A stretch of 64,000 nt of DNA from Cinnamomum chago (GCA_038049695.1 CP142453.1:126579001-126643000); one strand, 5' to 3'; numbered from the stretch's first letter, positions 1 through 12,649 are shown. The notes: generated by a model not told the origin, from the sequence alone. Numbers and translations are program-made.

Positions 1-473
1 TTGTGTGGTGTAGATAGTCTTTTCTCAATTAAGCTTCTTGTGTTGGGATTCACTCAGTCGTTTATTGGATCTCTCAAGGGTTCAACCACCTTGGCTGATT
101 GAGGGGAAAAAATACCCTCTAAAACTTGAAGTGTTTAACATGCAGCAGGAGATTGATGGTATTATTAAGCCCCCTATAACAAATATAAAAACAAGCTCTT
201 TAAATATACCCTAAAGTAGATGTTGCTCATCTCATGTGAACTGTTTAAAGTCAAACCACTTCACTCTTCCTTATTAAAAGAGGGTGCCCTTGAAATTTTT
301 ATTATGTAGCAGGGGTACCTTGGTAACTATAAATACCCAAAACCCTATGCCCTTTTTGCAATTCACCTACTATATACGCCACCATGCTTTTATGTCTAGT
401 TTTTTCTCTCTCTAAACAGATGTAGTTAAAATCCAAAGCTCTCTTTGCCTTGCTGGTTGAAGCTTCCCACATA

Positions 474-600
474 GGTCTGGTGCAGTTGGTTCATGGATAC
501 TGATCCCTTGTGGGTTCATTGGGGGTGGTTTCTAGGTCTTGAGTTCGAACCCTGCATGGCTCCTGTCCAAGAGAGAACCGCGAAAACTCGGGTCTTATGC
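474..600 (+). repeat. tRNA-derived SINE-like sequence
   Basis: A pol III A-box-like string (TGGTGCAGTTGG, 478-489) is followed about 60 bases later by a B-box-like string (GAGTTCGAACCC, 541-552). That is the spacing of a tRNA or the head of a tRNA-derived SINE. No cloverleaf with paired acceptor stems is obvious, so a functional tRNA gene is unlikely. The 3' end and any target duplication could not be placed. Confidence 0.35.
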
Positions 601-1299
601 TTGTGGATCCTCTTGCTGCTTCTCATGGCCAATCCAACTGATCAACTGAAGATCACCATGGGCTCTTTTTCTACAAGAAGGCTTCTTTCTCCTTCATCTC
701 AATCCATGAAATTACATCCAAATACAAATACCACTAGCCAATTTGAAGCAAGTGCGCATGAAGTCCCCAGTGGACCAAACCCCATCTCAAACTAGCATCA
801 CTTCTTCATCACCTTCTCTTTTATCATTGGTAATGTCCTGTCATCATCCCATAGTATTTGCAGTTATTATCATATTCATCAAAGCTACCTTGACATACTT
901 CTTCTTCTTCTTCGTCTTTTTTTATAGATGTATAGCAAAAGAAACCTTCTTTCAAACTCGGATGGATTTGTGATATTTGTAAGAGTTGTGGTTGCAGTAT
1001 GAAGGAGGCCCATGAGAAGAAAAATATAATGTAGAAAGAACCCTTTGTTGTTATATGTTTAATTTCTTAGTAGTTTTTGTTTTTGTTGATTATGGTTTTC
1101 TTTTATTTATGAGGTGATATTGTTGAGAAAGATTATAAGAGCTATTGTTAGAATTGTTTGGTTTACTTTTTCTACCATGAGTTAGGCTTGTATTAATTCA
1201 TGGGCTTCAAATTTTCAAGTAGTGTGGGTATATGTTAGACATTTGAACCAGAGTCGGTAGTGCCAGATCTATGACCATGACCTTTTGTTTTGGCTTTCA

Positions 1300-1432
1300 G
1301 ATTATTTGACTTTTGCCACAAGCAGTTACAGATGCCAGGATGGAAACTTGTGACACATCCAAGCCGTGTAACTGCTGGGCCTCACCTTCTTGATGAGTTT
1401 GGTCATGTTAAATTGGAATCATTAATATGGTT
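1300..1432 (+). other. Exon-like open stretch, not recognised
   Basis: After a plausible acceptor (CTTTCAG) near 1300 comes an open frame of about 43 codons with protein-like composition (it includes GPHLLDEFG and KLESLIW). It then runs into a poly-T stretch. The composition differs from the low-complexity frames around it, so it may be an exon or the relic of one. I do not recognise the family, and no neighbouring exon could be joined to it with confidence. Confidence 0.25.
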
Positions 1433-1541
1433 TTTTTTTTTTAATTTGTTTAGTCTGATTTGTCCATCTCAAGATTGGATGCACCCATTTCCAATCAGAG
1501 CCATCAACATCTGGGGTCCACATTCTGGCAATGGACGGTCT

Positions 1542-1542
<1 letters not shown>

Positions 1543-1575
<33 letters not shown>
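1543..1575. repeat. (TA)n microsatellite
   Basis: About 16 uninterrupted TA units. Similar TA tracts flank several fold-back elements elsewhere in this window. Confidence 0.9.
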
Positions 1576-1578
<3 letters not shown>

Positions 1579-3424
1579 CAAAGAATGTGATGAGTGTAAT
1601 GATATCACAAGATTTGCTGATGATGTTGGCTAACCAAACAGAAAAATAAAAATTCGAAACTACTTTTAGATGGGTTGCATGATTATAAATGTTTGTTAAG
1701 TGGTGTCCACCGTGCAGTTTTGTTGGCCCTTAAAACTGGGCGCAATTCAAACCATCAGGCTCCTGTAGGCTTAATGAAGTTTCTTTTTTCATTTTTTTTT
1801 CCTTCTTAATGCTAGGTGAAGTTGTTATTTTAATCATTTGTCATTACTGGCAAGATATTAGGGTAATATGGCCAGTCAGAAAGGAAGACAAAGAGGTCCA
1901 CGTTTAATGTCGAGCCATTTTGGTAGGAGAGCCCATGGATCCGGCCAGTCGAAACCCGGTCCATATTGGGCAGGATTTGGTGTCTAGTTTTAAGGCTTGT
2001 GGGCTGGATATTAGCCAAACAGGCCAACCCCACACCAATGTATGATTGAAGACCCAGCTCGGCCTGATATATTGAGTATTTGAGTGTAAAGGGCTCGGCT
2101 TGAATGAACTTTGCAATGGACCCGGCCATAAACACCCCAACTAATTGATGAGTTATGCCCAAGCTCAGGCATAAAAGGCCTGACTTGAATTTCTTTAGGC
2201 CAAAATGGGAGGAGAGTACTAAAGAAAAAACTTTCATTAGTTAACTTTTATACAATAGTAATGAAAAGTCTTGACGAAAGATTCCAAGCACTTGCATTTT
2301 AGAAATTTGATTTACTTCCCACCACATTTCATTTGGGGTAAGGAAAAAGAAACAGGTTCCTGTAAAGTGACTCCTATCAATTACAATGGGCTGACTTCAA
2401 TTTCTGTTGAAATGAAAGGAAATTGATTTCAAAGCAGATGCTGGATTCCGCTGGAAGAAAATCGAAATGTGACCTCCAGCCAGTAGAATCGAATTAAACA
2501 AACTTCTAGAAATAAATCTGATATGCTCGGCAGCGAAGTTTGATTTCGCTGAATTGCAGCCACCTAAGTTCCATTGTTGTTTTCTTTATGTTTTTAATAC
2601 ATTTATGCAATGCAGAGAATTCTTAGGCTCAGTGACAAAAAAAAAAAAAATGGTATCCGATATTTCAAGCTTTCTTTATTCTCCATGCAGAAAGAGGAGA
2701 AGTAAACTGATTTCCTCGCTTTGCAGAAAATCATTATCATGTGAAGGGGGAGCTAGGAATCACTTTTCCGGGTCACTATAGAAAAGGAATCCATAGAGTT
2801 TGCATTTGACTGTCGCTATCTCTTTAATTATAAATTTTTATATATTTATGTTTTTTATTTCACACCCCAGGTTCACTCATTTCTTACCTTTAAAAAAATC
2901 AAAATAACTAAGTAAACAAAAAAACTTTATCTCTTTCTTTTTCCGTTCACTCAAAACTAAATATATAAGTACTTTATTTGCTATTACTTTGAATCCTAGA
3001 ATTTATTTTTTATTTTTCCGCCCGCGAATTGGAAAGGTCGTAGTGAGAATAGTGGTAAATTAATTAATTATGAGCTAACAGATGTTATTCAATCAAATCA
3101 ATTACTTCACATATAAAACCACTCATCTGCATTCAGGATTAAGAAGATCCAAAGAAGCCCCTAAAGAATAGACATAACATTACTCAATCATTACTCAAAT
3201 GATTTTCATAAGTCCTCGCCTTAACATTAGTAATGGAGAATGTGAAAGTATATTGGTGTGAGGTAGGGAGGTGCTCCTATCATAGCATCTCAGTTGCTGC
3301 TGGTTTACAAAAATTCAAAAACACCATATACCATCCATCATAATAGCCATCATAATAGAGAGATGAGACAGGAATAACAGTGGAAATTATATCTCGGCCG
3401 AGAACCACAACAGACCAGGGAAAA

Positions 3425-3665
3425 AATGAACTATCAACCAAAGCACATAGAATCATCTTTCGAGTCCATATCGTCCATATCGCGATCTCCTTTACCTTGT
3501 CGTCACTTGTCTCCATGCATTCATTCAGGAACACACCATAGTTTCAGGAACTTACCGAAGAATTTGAAGTCATTGAGTAAAGTCTTCATATTCGAACCAA
3601 GAGTGCTCGTAAGATCACCTATCAAAGCGACACCTGCTTTAGTGACTTCATTGTCCATCTACAGT
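3425..3665 (-). pseudogene. C-terminal fragment of an importin-beta (KPNB1-like) pseudogene
   Basis: Read on the minus strand, one frame gives DNEVTKAGVALIGDL and TLGSNMKTLL (about 3655-3560). A second frame then gives FLNECMETSDDKVKEIAIWT (about 3533-3470). These match neighbouring parts of the last HEAT repeats and C-terminus of plant importin subunit beta-1, where the family has a V-TKA-VA--GDL stretch, then a FLSEC-type stretch, then KE-A-WT. The frame changes between the two parts near 3535-3555, where a short GTTCCTGAA-containing segment looks duplicated. The continuation after WT does not follow the family. The fragment is collinear with the larger importin-like piece at 9.15-10.9 kb on the same strand, so both are probably remains of one broken copy. 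Confidence 0.6.
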
Positions 3666-3739
3666 ATTTTGTGCATAATCACGCCTAGTCCAGTTTTTTC
3701 AATTTTTCTCCAAATATGAGAGTGCCAATGAAGACGAAA

Positions 3740-4330
3740 ATGTTCAAAGGTTAAACATGGCCATGTATCCAAATTTCAATCGTTAATCATCACCAATATC
3801 AAGATATGTGTAAAAAACCGCGATCTATTGAATATAATTTATTATGATCTGTGAGCCTCAAATACAAGATTAAAACTGTTGGATATGTTTGGGGGCTGAA
3901 AATAGCTACGTTGTCAATTTTGATCACATAAGACTTGTGAATCTCGAGATATGGGCAAAACAAAAATAATCATTGATGTATTATGTTCAATATTGCATTT
4001 GTCCATGAGTAGTAAACTATTTCAATTATTTTATTATTATTTAGAGGTGTGTAAAATAAGATCTAAACTGTTAGTAATGTTCACAACATGAAACATGACC
4101 ATGAGACCGGATTTTACCCGTTGGATCACCACCAATCTCTAGATATGTGCAAAAAAAAAAAAAAAAGAGTCATTAGTTATAATTTTGTTGACTATGTGGG
4201 CTGGTCAATTTTCATGGCTTAACACCTGTGGATCTCAAGAAATATGTGAAAAAACTCTCAACTAATGATATAAAAATATCTATTTAGCATAAACCCTAGC
4301 ATTACCAAACACCTCCTTTTATTTTAGCCT
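3740..4330. repeat. Degenerate repeated sequence, no gene
   Basis: Variants of a phrase meaning 'AGATATGTG(C/T)AAAAAA' recur near 3800, 3950, 4140 and 4235, each next to similar context. This suggests an old degenerate tandem or dispersed repeat. No coding potential was seen. Confidence 0.35.
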
Positions 4331-4414
4331 CTTTTTTGTATGGGTCTATTTTGAATGGTCTTTAAAAAATAGACTAGACCTCCCAGACAAGTCCTAGATC
4401 ATCTGAATTATGAT

Positions 4415-4700
4415 TGCTTGGAATCCTATAAACTTGTTTATTCTTCATATATTTTCTATCTTTAGATAGGCCCACTTGACCTTTGGTCTTGATTACTAAA
4501 TAGAGGGCTCCACCTTGGCATTTATCGATGAGATTAATTAACACAATTGAAACATGATCCTACTTGTATGTTTGAGGGCCTACAAGGAGTTGACTAAAAT
4601 CACATTTGCTGATGGCTTCTTAAACATCATACTTTTCTTAAGTTGGGCTATCATCCATGGGCCTTTGGATTCACATGATTGAAGGCATTTGGGCGTTTAA
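4415..4700. repeat. Dispersed repeat, copy 1 of 3
   Basis: This shares long stretches with 12,650-12,826 and 14,515-14,898, including the phrases CATTTATCGA, AAGTTGGGCT and GGGCGTTTAAA. Each copy ends next to TA-rich sequence. The family is unknown to me. The third copy is the insertion site of the large MULE. Confidence 0.6.
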
Positions 4701-4726
4701 ATATATATATATATATATATATATAT
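4701..4726. repeat. (TA)n microsatellite
   Basis: A TA tract directly left of an inverted-repeat element. Confidence 0.85.
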
Positions 4727-4739
4727 GAGAAATACTCAA

Positions 4740-5082
4740 GTGAGAACTAGTTCTCACCTATTATATGAGAATTTTTTTGCAGGATCCAACTAACAACCCA
4801 TCCAAACCTAGCAACCAATAGGGAACCCCCTGATAGTCACTAATCCCGAGGATTGACACACATCCGAATGGACTGAACCGTTAGATCTAAAGTTGAATAT
4901 TTTTTTGAATACGAAGCCTTTAAACTTGTGGGACACGGATGAAGGGGTTAGAGGCATGAGTTTGGGATAAAATTTGATATTGGGGTGGTCTCATATAGAT
5001 ATTTCCATCCCCCGGTCCTGGTCCCATCCCCAAATGGGTCCCATAAAAAAGTTCTTACATAATATGTGAAAACAATTCCCAC
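4740..5082. mobile_element. MITE-like inverted-repeat element in TA-rich sequence
   Basis: The left end (GTGAGAACTAGTTCTCAC, then a TATTATATGAGAA-type stretch) matches the reverse complement of the right end (GTGGGAATTG, then a TATTATGTAAGAAC-type stretch) over about 44 bp at roughly 70-75 percent by eye. The element is about 343 bp, has no coding capacity, and lies between TA tracts on both sides. A non-autonomous DNA element is the likeliest reading. The target duplication cannot be separated from the TA repeats. Confidence 0.5.
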
Positions 5083-5099
5083 ATATATATATTGAGGTA

Positions 5100-6177
5100 C
5101 TTGAGCTTATAACAATCTTAACTAGGACAATTTATTTTCTTTTCTCGGTTAAGAGGACAAGTTGTCTCATGTTACATCAGACTAGATAGGTAAAGGACCT
5201 TCGATTGATAGAAGGTAGATAAGAGAGCCCCATCACGAGCTAAATACTCCCTTAATATATGGGTATTCTAAACTCTATCTAATGTATTGATTTTCTCTTC
5301 AATTCTTTTTTCCATTACTCTAAAATTTTTTTCTCATTCATTGAACTTCTAATAACTTTTATAATTAATGAGATAACTTGCTATTTTACTAAACAAGTAA
5401 TAAAAATAAAAATACAAAGTCAAATTAAGCCAAAAAATAATTTCAACAAAAAAAAAAGACATACCTTTTCCTATGCCACCTATTCCACATAAAGATTTTA
5501 TGACTGCAATTTAAAAAAATAATTTAATAAATAATATTTATAGTTTGATTTAAAAATGAATTTGTCATAGTTATGGAAGATCCTCAAAAGCATGAGGTAA
5601 ATCTCAAAATATTATTAGCATAAATCAAAGAGTAAAACTAAACATAAAAATGAGCAAAAAAACATAATCAAATAAATTTTCATATATAATATAATCATTT
5701 CAATTGGTTTCATTGACTTCCAAACTATATCGCATCGGCGAGTGGGATTCAAGCCACACCAGTTCTCTCCAATGTAAAGGCAATCAATATATTTTTGCTT
5801 AAATCTAGCCTATAAAATCATAGCTGAATTGATTAAATAATTTAAGAAAATCATAATGATCTTTTTTCGATATAGATGTATTGTATGGTATGATATTTTG
5901 TTATTATGTATACATAATAATGCATACATAAAGAGCCGCAAAGAGAAGTCAAACCTTTAAAATTAAAATTACTACAGAATTTATGTAAGTGTCAACATAG
6001 ACTTAGGCTTTGATTGCCCCATTTCTCTTCTATTTAAATAAAATGAACTTTAAAATGAGTGGAGTAGTTTGATCAAAGGAAGAGCATGCCCTCTTTATAA
6101 GTTGGGAAAATAGTAAATGATTGAAAGTTGTGACTCCAAATGTCACTCATCTAAGTGGTCATAGAAAAACGACCATA
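5100..6177. other. AT-rich intergenic, nothing recognised
   Basis: I see no gene, RNA gene or clear repeat. Short frames only. Confidence 0.5.
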
Positions 6178-6182
6178 ACATA

Positions 6183-8431
6183 TGTTAGGCTCCGTCCCGA
6201 GTTAATCAAGATTAACTCTGATTAATCAAGCTGAGACTAATTAAGCATATGTGAGTAGACTAATGGTGATTTATCACCAAATGAAGTGGAATTAGCCTAA
6301 AGTGAAGAACTTAGGCTTAATGAAATAGTAACTAAGATTAGGAAATGAATTGAATGGAAATGAAGCTCACATGAGCAAATTGAGGACTTATTCGGAAATA
6401 CGGATATTTGCGTATTTTGTCGAATACGGAAACTCTTGATACCAACATGTGTATCTCGACGAGTACGATGATTTTCATAAAAGGCTTGAAGTTGTTCGAT
6501 GATTATCGGACTAAATGGACATTTAAATGACTTGAATTGAAATTAAATGAGATTAAAGGGGGCTTAATGCAAAATGAACTTATATAAGATGAGATGAACT
6601 TCATTCATCTCCAGCAAACCTAGGTAACATCCTTCTTCAGCCGTTTCTTCTTCTTTCTTCAATTTTTCTTCATCAAGAGTGAGGTTCAAGTGAAGTGAAG
6701 TGAAGTGAAGAGGAGTTTGTTTACTTCATCTTCTACATCATCTTCTTTGAGTCTTCTTGAAATCCAAGCTTCAAAGGGAGGATTTCTATCTCAAATCCAA
6801 GATAAATAAGGATTTTGTTTCTCTCGAGCTTCATTTAAGGCAAGTTTATACATATGATTATGCTTGTTAAGGTTTTTCATTGATTTTGATATGAATAGAG
6901 GATGAATCAATAAGTTATAGATTTGAAACCCTAATTGTTAGATTGTGTTAATTATGGTTAGATTAGGTGAATGATTAAGAATAGTGTGTTCTTGTTGTTT
7001 CCATACATTAATTGTCTATCAGGTTGTATTAGGTGCAAGGAAAGAGAGAAAGAAAGGAAAGGGATTAAATCCCTTCACTGCACTGCAGGTACAGAACCTA
7101 TGTTCTGTTTCTGCAGTGTGGCCGGTCGACCGGTCACATGGGCAGGTCGACCGGGCACACTGGGTCAGGTTCGTAGGAACCTGACCAAATTACTATTCAC
7201 CTTTTATACATACAAATGCAGGTCGATCGGGCCTGGCCAGGTCGACCTGGCCCACTGAGAACTGTTGGGAAAAATTCCTATTACTTTCGAATTTTCGGAA
7301 TTAAAAGTATAAGCCTATAGATTAATGTTAAGCATATTTAGACCATCCTAAGTGTTAACAAGGGTTATCCTAATGCACAATTACCTAAGTAATATCATCT
7401 ATAGTAATACGTGCATTGATAATTATCGTTTCACTTAAGGGTTGGTTAGAGGATTAATTTAGAATGAGAATGAGATTAGTATGAATTGTTAAAGGGTCTG
7501 GCACTACATAGTGGTTTCCTCAACTCGTTATTGAATTGAACAGAATGAATTAAGAAATGAACAGTTACGAAAAGTAACAATGAATTGACTATTCCTACTG
7601 CAGTAGATGAAATTGGGGTGTTTCGGAGCCCGTGGTGACACCAGTGATCTCTGATCAAGACTCTGGGAGATCCCACCTTATTGGACAGAAAGGTCATTGA
7701 CTGAAAAGTCATACATTGATAAGCCATTAATAGATATTGAATGTAATGAATAAATGAACATGAAATGCTTCCTTTTGGAAGAACTGAATTGAGTTGAAAC
7801 CAATGCTAGTGTAGTTGCCATTTATTGTCAGGTTTGATTGTGTTTATTATTGATTGTCTAGAACTGGAAACTCAAGGAAGTATCAGGAATTGTCAAACAT
7901 GCTATCATCATATGTATATATCTTGTTGAACCGTCGTGTTCATGGTATTACTGATGATATTACAGGATCAGTTGTCCGTGCCGGTCCCTCCGAGACCGTC
8001 CCGCCAGCGGAGGAGGCCCATTCGATACCTCCAGGAGGTCTAACCGAGTGGACTTAATTGGAGAGCGTATACATTGAAATCTTTTGGGAACTTTTTAGAA
8101 AGTATTTTGTATATTCATTTTGGTATTGTAGGTATCGTAAATGATGTCCCCTGCATTGTATTTTAAATATGCATTAGTTGTTAGTAGGATAAATGAAACA
8201 GTATAAAGTGAACTTTACATTTGCAAGTAAATAGTCTGATTCATTTTGTTAAATGGTTGTCAATGTATATTATTGTATATTTCCGCACAACTGTACATTG
8301 ACAGGTACATGCAAGATCCCTTGTAGACTTTGATTTAACATCGGTTAATTCGGGGTTTACGGGAGTAAGTATGTACATCGCGACTCGGGGGTTAACCCTA
8401 ATGACTCTGATCTCGGGTCCGAGTCGTGACA
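6183..8431 (+). repeat. Solo LTR of a retrotransposon (fossil)
   Basis: The element begins TGTTAGGCTC and ends GTCGTGACA (TG...CA). It is flanked by a perfect 5-bp duplication ACATA at 6178-6182 and 8432-8436. Its length is 2249 bp. A TATATAAG box at 6581-6588, followed by a long leader-like stretch, fits a promoter inside the LTR. There is no internal domain and no second LTR next to it, so it is a solo LTR left by recombination. Around 7120-7260 it has several GGTCGACC-type palindromes. The long LTR suggests a large Ty3/gypsy lineage, but the family cannot be fixed from the LTR alone. Confidence 0.75.
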
Positions 8432-8436
8432 ACATA

Positions 8437-9150
8437 TGTCATAAAAAAAGGACTGTAATTCCAAATGTCACACCAAAATGATGATAATAATATTTAAAAT
8501 AACAGCAGTTTGAAGATAAAAATATAAAATCAAATGTATTAGATAGTGCACAGTAGTATGTGATTTTGGAATATGCTCTCATCCTTCTTCTTGAACAGTG
8601 AGGATCAATGGTCTCTGTATCTGGGGTCATAGAGATTATGGCATCTCATGGCCAGATGCATTAATTTATGAGTGAATTTTTTAAAAAAAGTGATTTTTAT
8701 TTTTTTGTGTGTTGGGTTTGTGTGTGATTTTTGGAAGGTTTTATTGTCCTTGGAAGATATGTAATGTGATCTATGTTTTTCTTTTACTGGATGTGTCTAC
8801 TTTGATATTTTTTTTTTCTAATAGTGCAGAGGTTGTTTAATGGGAAAAATTCTTTTTTTTTTTTTGTGCTATTTAATATCATTTCAGCACTGGAACCTAA
8901 AATCATTATGGATTTGTGCCATTTGCTCTATTGCTTGTTTGGGGTTTGGGTGTTTTTTTTTTTTGGTTTAAGGTTCTCTTTGAAGGTTTTTGTATTCTTA
9001 GTTATATTGCAACTTCCTAGATTTTTGTCTGTGGTTTGCTTCTTTCAAATTTGTCTTTTGTTTTTGGTTCATACACCTCGCCTACTGGAAACGAAAAAAA
9101 CCCCTCCTTTCTTCCCCTCTTTTCTTTGTTCCTGTCCTTGTAAGATGATG
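8437..9150. other. Intergenic, T-rich, nothing recognised
   Basis: Long T runs near 8850 and 8955 and no supported gene. It could include lost intronic sequence of the neighbouring importin-like relic. Confidence 0.4.
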
Positions 9151-9151
9151 G

Positions 9152-10890
9152 GCATCCACTCAATTTCTGCAGAATAACTTGAATAGAACCACATAGTAAA
9201 CCCTTCAATTCTTCTTGCTTCTCTCTTTCATCTGTGATCCGACAAAAGAGTCTTGACGTTCCATTGTTTGCCCCAATCTGTTCACGATGACCATGAGAAA
9301 ATCTGCTATTATACTAGACGTATAGAAAATGTTCGCACACCGAACCACTTCATTTTGAGTATCATACGCCAAAGCTCGGAGCTCTGTATTGTTTCTGTCT
9401 TCACGCTCTGCAGTCTCAGAGATAAGCCCAAAAATGTAGGGTGAGAGGGCTGAAGAGTTACAACCAGTCTCTTCGTGACCCTGGGCAAGATGATAAATGG
9501 CACCGCATACTTTTTTGGCCACTAATGTCCATGTAGTCCTGTACCGAACTTGACCATTCTCATCCTTCATTCCGGCAAGTAGGAAGTTGATAATCCTTTG
9601 AACCAACGGTGCCAGGGTTTCTATCGAAGGCCCTTTGAGAATCGATCCAAAAGCAAAGGTAGCTGCTGCCCTACGGCTACGCCAATCAGCTTTTACTAAA
9701 CTTGACTCTATGAATGACATTACAAATGGAAGTATTGCATCACCAACAGTTTTGGAAACGAGCCCAAGGCAAGCCCCTCCAGCAATAAACATGTTTGGAA
9801 CATCATCATCCTGGTCCTGACCTTCGTCTTCGTGCTTTAGCATTCTTTCAAGAAGTACTAGGACAATAGATGGCAGGGACTTCGCTAAGTGCGGGGGAGA
9901 ACCGTCGCTGTTTCCATATTCACTGCATTTATTGTGAGATCGAATATAGCCTGCCTGCATGTAAGGTTCAAGCACCTCATAGCATGTAGATGAAATGGAG
10001 AGAAGGCACTCAAATGCGGCATGCTTGATCTCAGCTTCCTTTGACGCTGATGTCAAATGCGGCATTGAATATTGAATATTGATAGCAAGCAAGCAATATG
10101 GCTTGAAATGAAACAGTAACATTAGAACGTAAAATAAATAAAAGATGAGAGATAGAGAAACATGATTACCTTCTATGACGATTTATCAAAACCAAATAGA
10201 CGTTGATCATTGCCTCTCTTCAAGAGATCTGAGATGCTCTGGCTGTAAGGTTCAAGAACTCCATAGTATTTACCAGAGATCAACAAAAAACACCGAAACA
10301 TTGCGCTCCTGATCTCTACATCTTTCGTAAGTGAAGTTTTAAAAACAACCATCATAACATAATCCAACTCCAGCTTAATAATTGCCAAAGCTGGGTTCAG
10401 AAAAAGCAACAGCATTGTGCACTAGTGCTCTTATAGCCCCAAGGCGGACATCGTGTGGGTGTTGGGGCTGAGCAATGCACCTCGTTACAGCAGTAAAAAT
10501 AGAATTCACAATGTCTACCTCAATGTCCTGAGGAGAGATTTCCTTGCATACACAACTAATGGTTGCAAGGGTGGCCTTCTTAAGACGATTAGGATTATCA
10601 GTTCCGGTGATATTGCCAAGTAACTGAGAAATTAATTCTGGCCATTGTCTTCGTGGCATCTTGATAGCAGTAATTTTAGCAGTCATCAGCATCGAAGTTT
10701 GGGAAGCTCCACGAAGAGATGACCCAAGTGTATGCAGGAGCAAATATTTGATCTCACATTTAGTGGCACAATCAATTTCAAGTCACCTTTGGATGAGCTG
10801 TTCTTTCCTATCAGAAGTCTTCGCACCCAAGAAGTTCTTCAAGATAATTCTGGCTAGAACCCAGTGTCTGACGGCCTGTCCTCGAGAATA
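9152..10890 (-). pseudogene. Importin subunit beta-1 (KPNB1-like) pseudogene, N-terminal and central part
   Basis: Importin beta-1 is the HEAT-repeat carrier that takes cargo through nuclear pores. Minus-strand segments match it in order: ARIILKNFLGAKTSDRKEQL near 10,850; RRQWPELISQLLGNI near 10,640; AGGACLGLVSKTVGDAI near 9780; DWRSRRAAATFAFGSILKGP near 9680; YDTQNEVVRCANI near 9350; and GLLCGSIQVILQKLSG near 9190. The copy looks dead. There is an in-frame stop at 10,783-10,785 where the family has Trp after a conserved QR. The frame changes near 10,380 and again near 9205. The true N-terminus is missing. A segment resembling one HEAT helix pair occurs twice in a row (10,340-10,240 and 10,060-9965). 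It lies in line with the C-terminal fragment at 3.5 kb. Some regulated expression cannot be excluded, but a full-length protein cannot be made from this frame. Confidence 0.8.
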
Positions 10891-11334
10891 GGAAGTGAGC
10901 ACGGTTCTATTCCTGCAAATGTCTGAGTTTTTTATTGGGCAGACATTAGAATCCCTGTTAACTCTAATGGCATCGCCATCCTACGATAAAAAAATATATA
11001 TACATGAAATCCTATCGTAAACTTATAAACCCTAAAAAAGAGAAGAGAAGGTTTTAAAACCCTAAAAAAAGAAGAAAATGAGAGCATTATTGCAGAAAAG
11101 AAACTAAATTATTTAGAAGCCCTAATCTTCTCTTTGGTTTAGAAGATTAGAAAAGAAACCCTATTCTTTTAAACCTAAAAGAAAAAAAAAAGGGAAGCAT
11201 GTAAATGCATGCACAGGTTTAGAAACCCTAATCCTAATCTTATAAGGCCTCAAAAAGGAAGAAGATCCTTACTCTTTGCAGCTACAAACTGGGGAGCAGA
11301 GGCTCTTCGGAAATCTTAATATTCTTGGAAGAAG

Positions 11335-11625
11335 ATTCTTAACACAATCAAAGTCAAGTAAAGCCTTCATTTTCCGGACAAGATGTCATATCAAATATAC
11401 TTTATTCAAAACCCCCTCCATCTTTTTCATATAAAAAGTGAAACTACTTTATCCACTAAAATACAAAAAAACTTCACTTTTTCATACAAAAAGTCAAAAA
11501 ATATTTCACAACAAACAACTAAAAACAAAATACTATCATAACTCACTTATATTTTATTCTTTTTTCAAAATCAACTTTACTTTAGTTGAGTAGAGTTACC
11601 AAACTAGTTTAAGGTTTATAATTTT
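11335..11625. repeat. MITE-like repeat, copy A
   Basis: About 290 bp resembling 13,676-13,967. Both share CCCTCCATCTTTT, ATACAAAAAGTCAAAAA and AACAACTAAAAA in the same order, separated by AT-rich filler. The other copy has clearer terminal repeats. It is non-coding and probably a decayed DNA element. Confidence 0.5.
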
Positions 11626-12397
11626 CTAAACCAAAGAGCTTAGAATTTGCAGTGTTACCATGCAAGGGGTTCAATTGCTTTCTCAATTTGTTTACATCAA
11701 TGTTCCATATCTGGAGGGTATCACCTATCTATGTGGTGTAGTGAGCCAGTCAATAAAGCAATAGAATCAAGAATCTCTTTAAAAGTAAATGATATACTAG
11801 CCATATATGGTATGCATGTTACAACTGAAATAATTAGGATGAAATTATAAATGTAGCTTCTTTGCTACAGGATTGCAGGAAAAGAAAAAAATAATAATAA
11901 TCATGAAAGATCATCTCATTATTTTTGTCCAAGTGGCTTCTCAAAAATGGTTTTGGCCACCCTTGCATATCTCTCAAATTAAGCTGAGCATTTTAGCAGC
12001 CTGCAAAGTGGAAACCACATTATGTTGGAAATGTGATATCATTAATGATTTCATCAACTTCAATTTGAAGCAGGAAATAATAATTTTTTTTATATATCAT
12101 CAACATATTCAACATGTTCAACTTAAAGCATAAAATAAGCAAAAGTATCACACCTAAGGTCCTTTCTGCTTCTATACCGCCACAAGAGGATAGCAGGACA
12201 GATAAGATAAAAAAATAGTTCTACCAAAATTTCAAATTCATTCAAGTTGGGGTACTCCAGTTGGTGTAGTTTAATTGAAAAGGAAAAAGTAGGAGTTATT
12301 TCATTGAACAAAATCTTTCAACGTGCTTATGCTAACATGCTCGGGAACATCTAAAACCCACCAGTGCCAGGAACAACAACCAATGAAAAGATAGTTG

Positions 12398-12487
12398 ATT
12401 TCCTCAATTGTTAAGGTTCTTAAGAGACAAGTTTCTGTCTTGATTTCCTCAATTGTCAAGGATCTTAAGAGACAAGCTTTTGTTTTC
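12398..12487. repeat. Two-copy tandem duplication, ~45 bp
   Basis: The phrase TTGATTTCCTCAATTGT, followed by AAGAGACAAG, occurs twice in tandem with three or four differences. It is a recent local duplication with no known function. Confidence 0.75.
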
Positions 12488-12649
12488 ATTTGAACGAAAG
12501 AAAATCTAAAATGTCTGTCATTAAAGAACTATGATACCCAAATATAGAATATGGTGTTTAACCATGATACAAAAGCAACCCAACCCTAACCCTAACCCTA
12601 ATCATCAACTAGAAATCAAGTGCCAATGAAATCATACAACATTAACCAC

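Larger units (their letters stand above)
1..3420. other. Left intergenic stretch, mostly unassigned
   Basis: AT-rich sequence with no complete gene that I recognise. It contains a tRNA-like/SINE-like patch near 478-555, one exon-like open stretch near 1300-1430, a TA microsatellite near 1543-1575, and a GGCC/GGCCAA-rich patch around 1870-2170. The last patch resembles degenerate repeat sequence and its small open frames look accidental. I see nothing else that can be supported between 1 and 470 or between 2240 and 3400. Confidence 0.5.

Noticed and set aside
541-552. Functional tRNA gene
   Set aside because: A- and B-box-like strings are present, but no acceptor stem or anticodon arm pairing could be seen.
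12584-12601. Telomere-like CCCTAA run
   Set aside because: Only three units, and not the usual plant TTTAGGG repeat; too short for an interstitial telomere.
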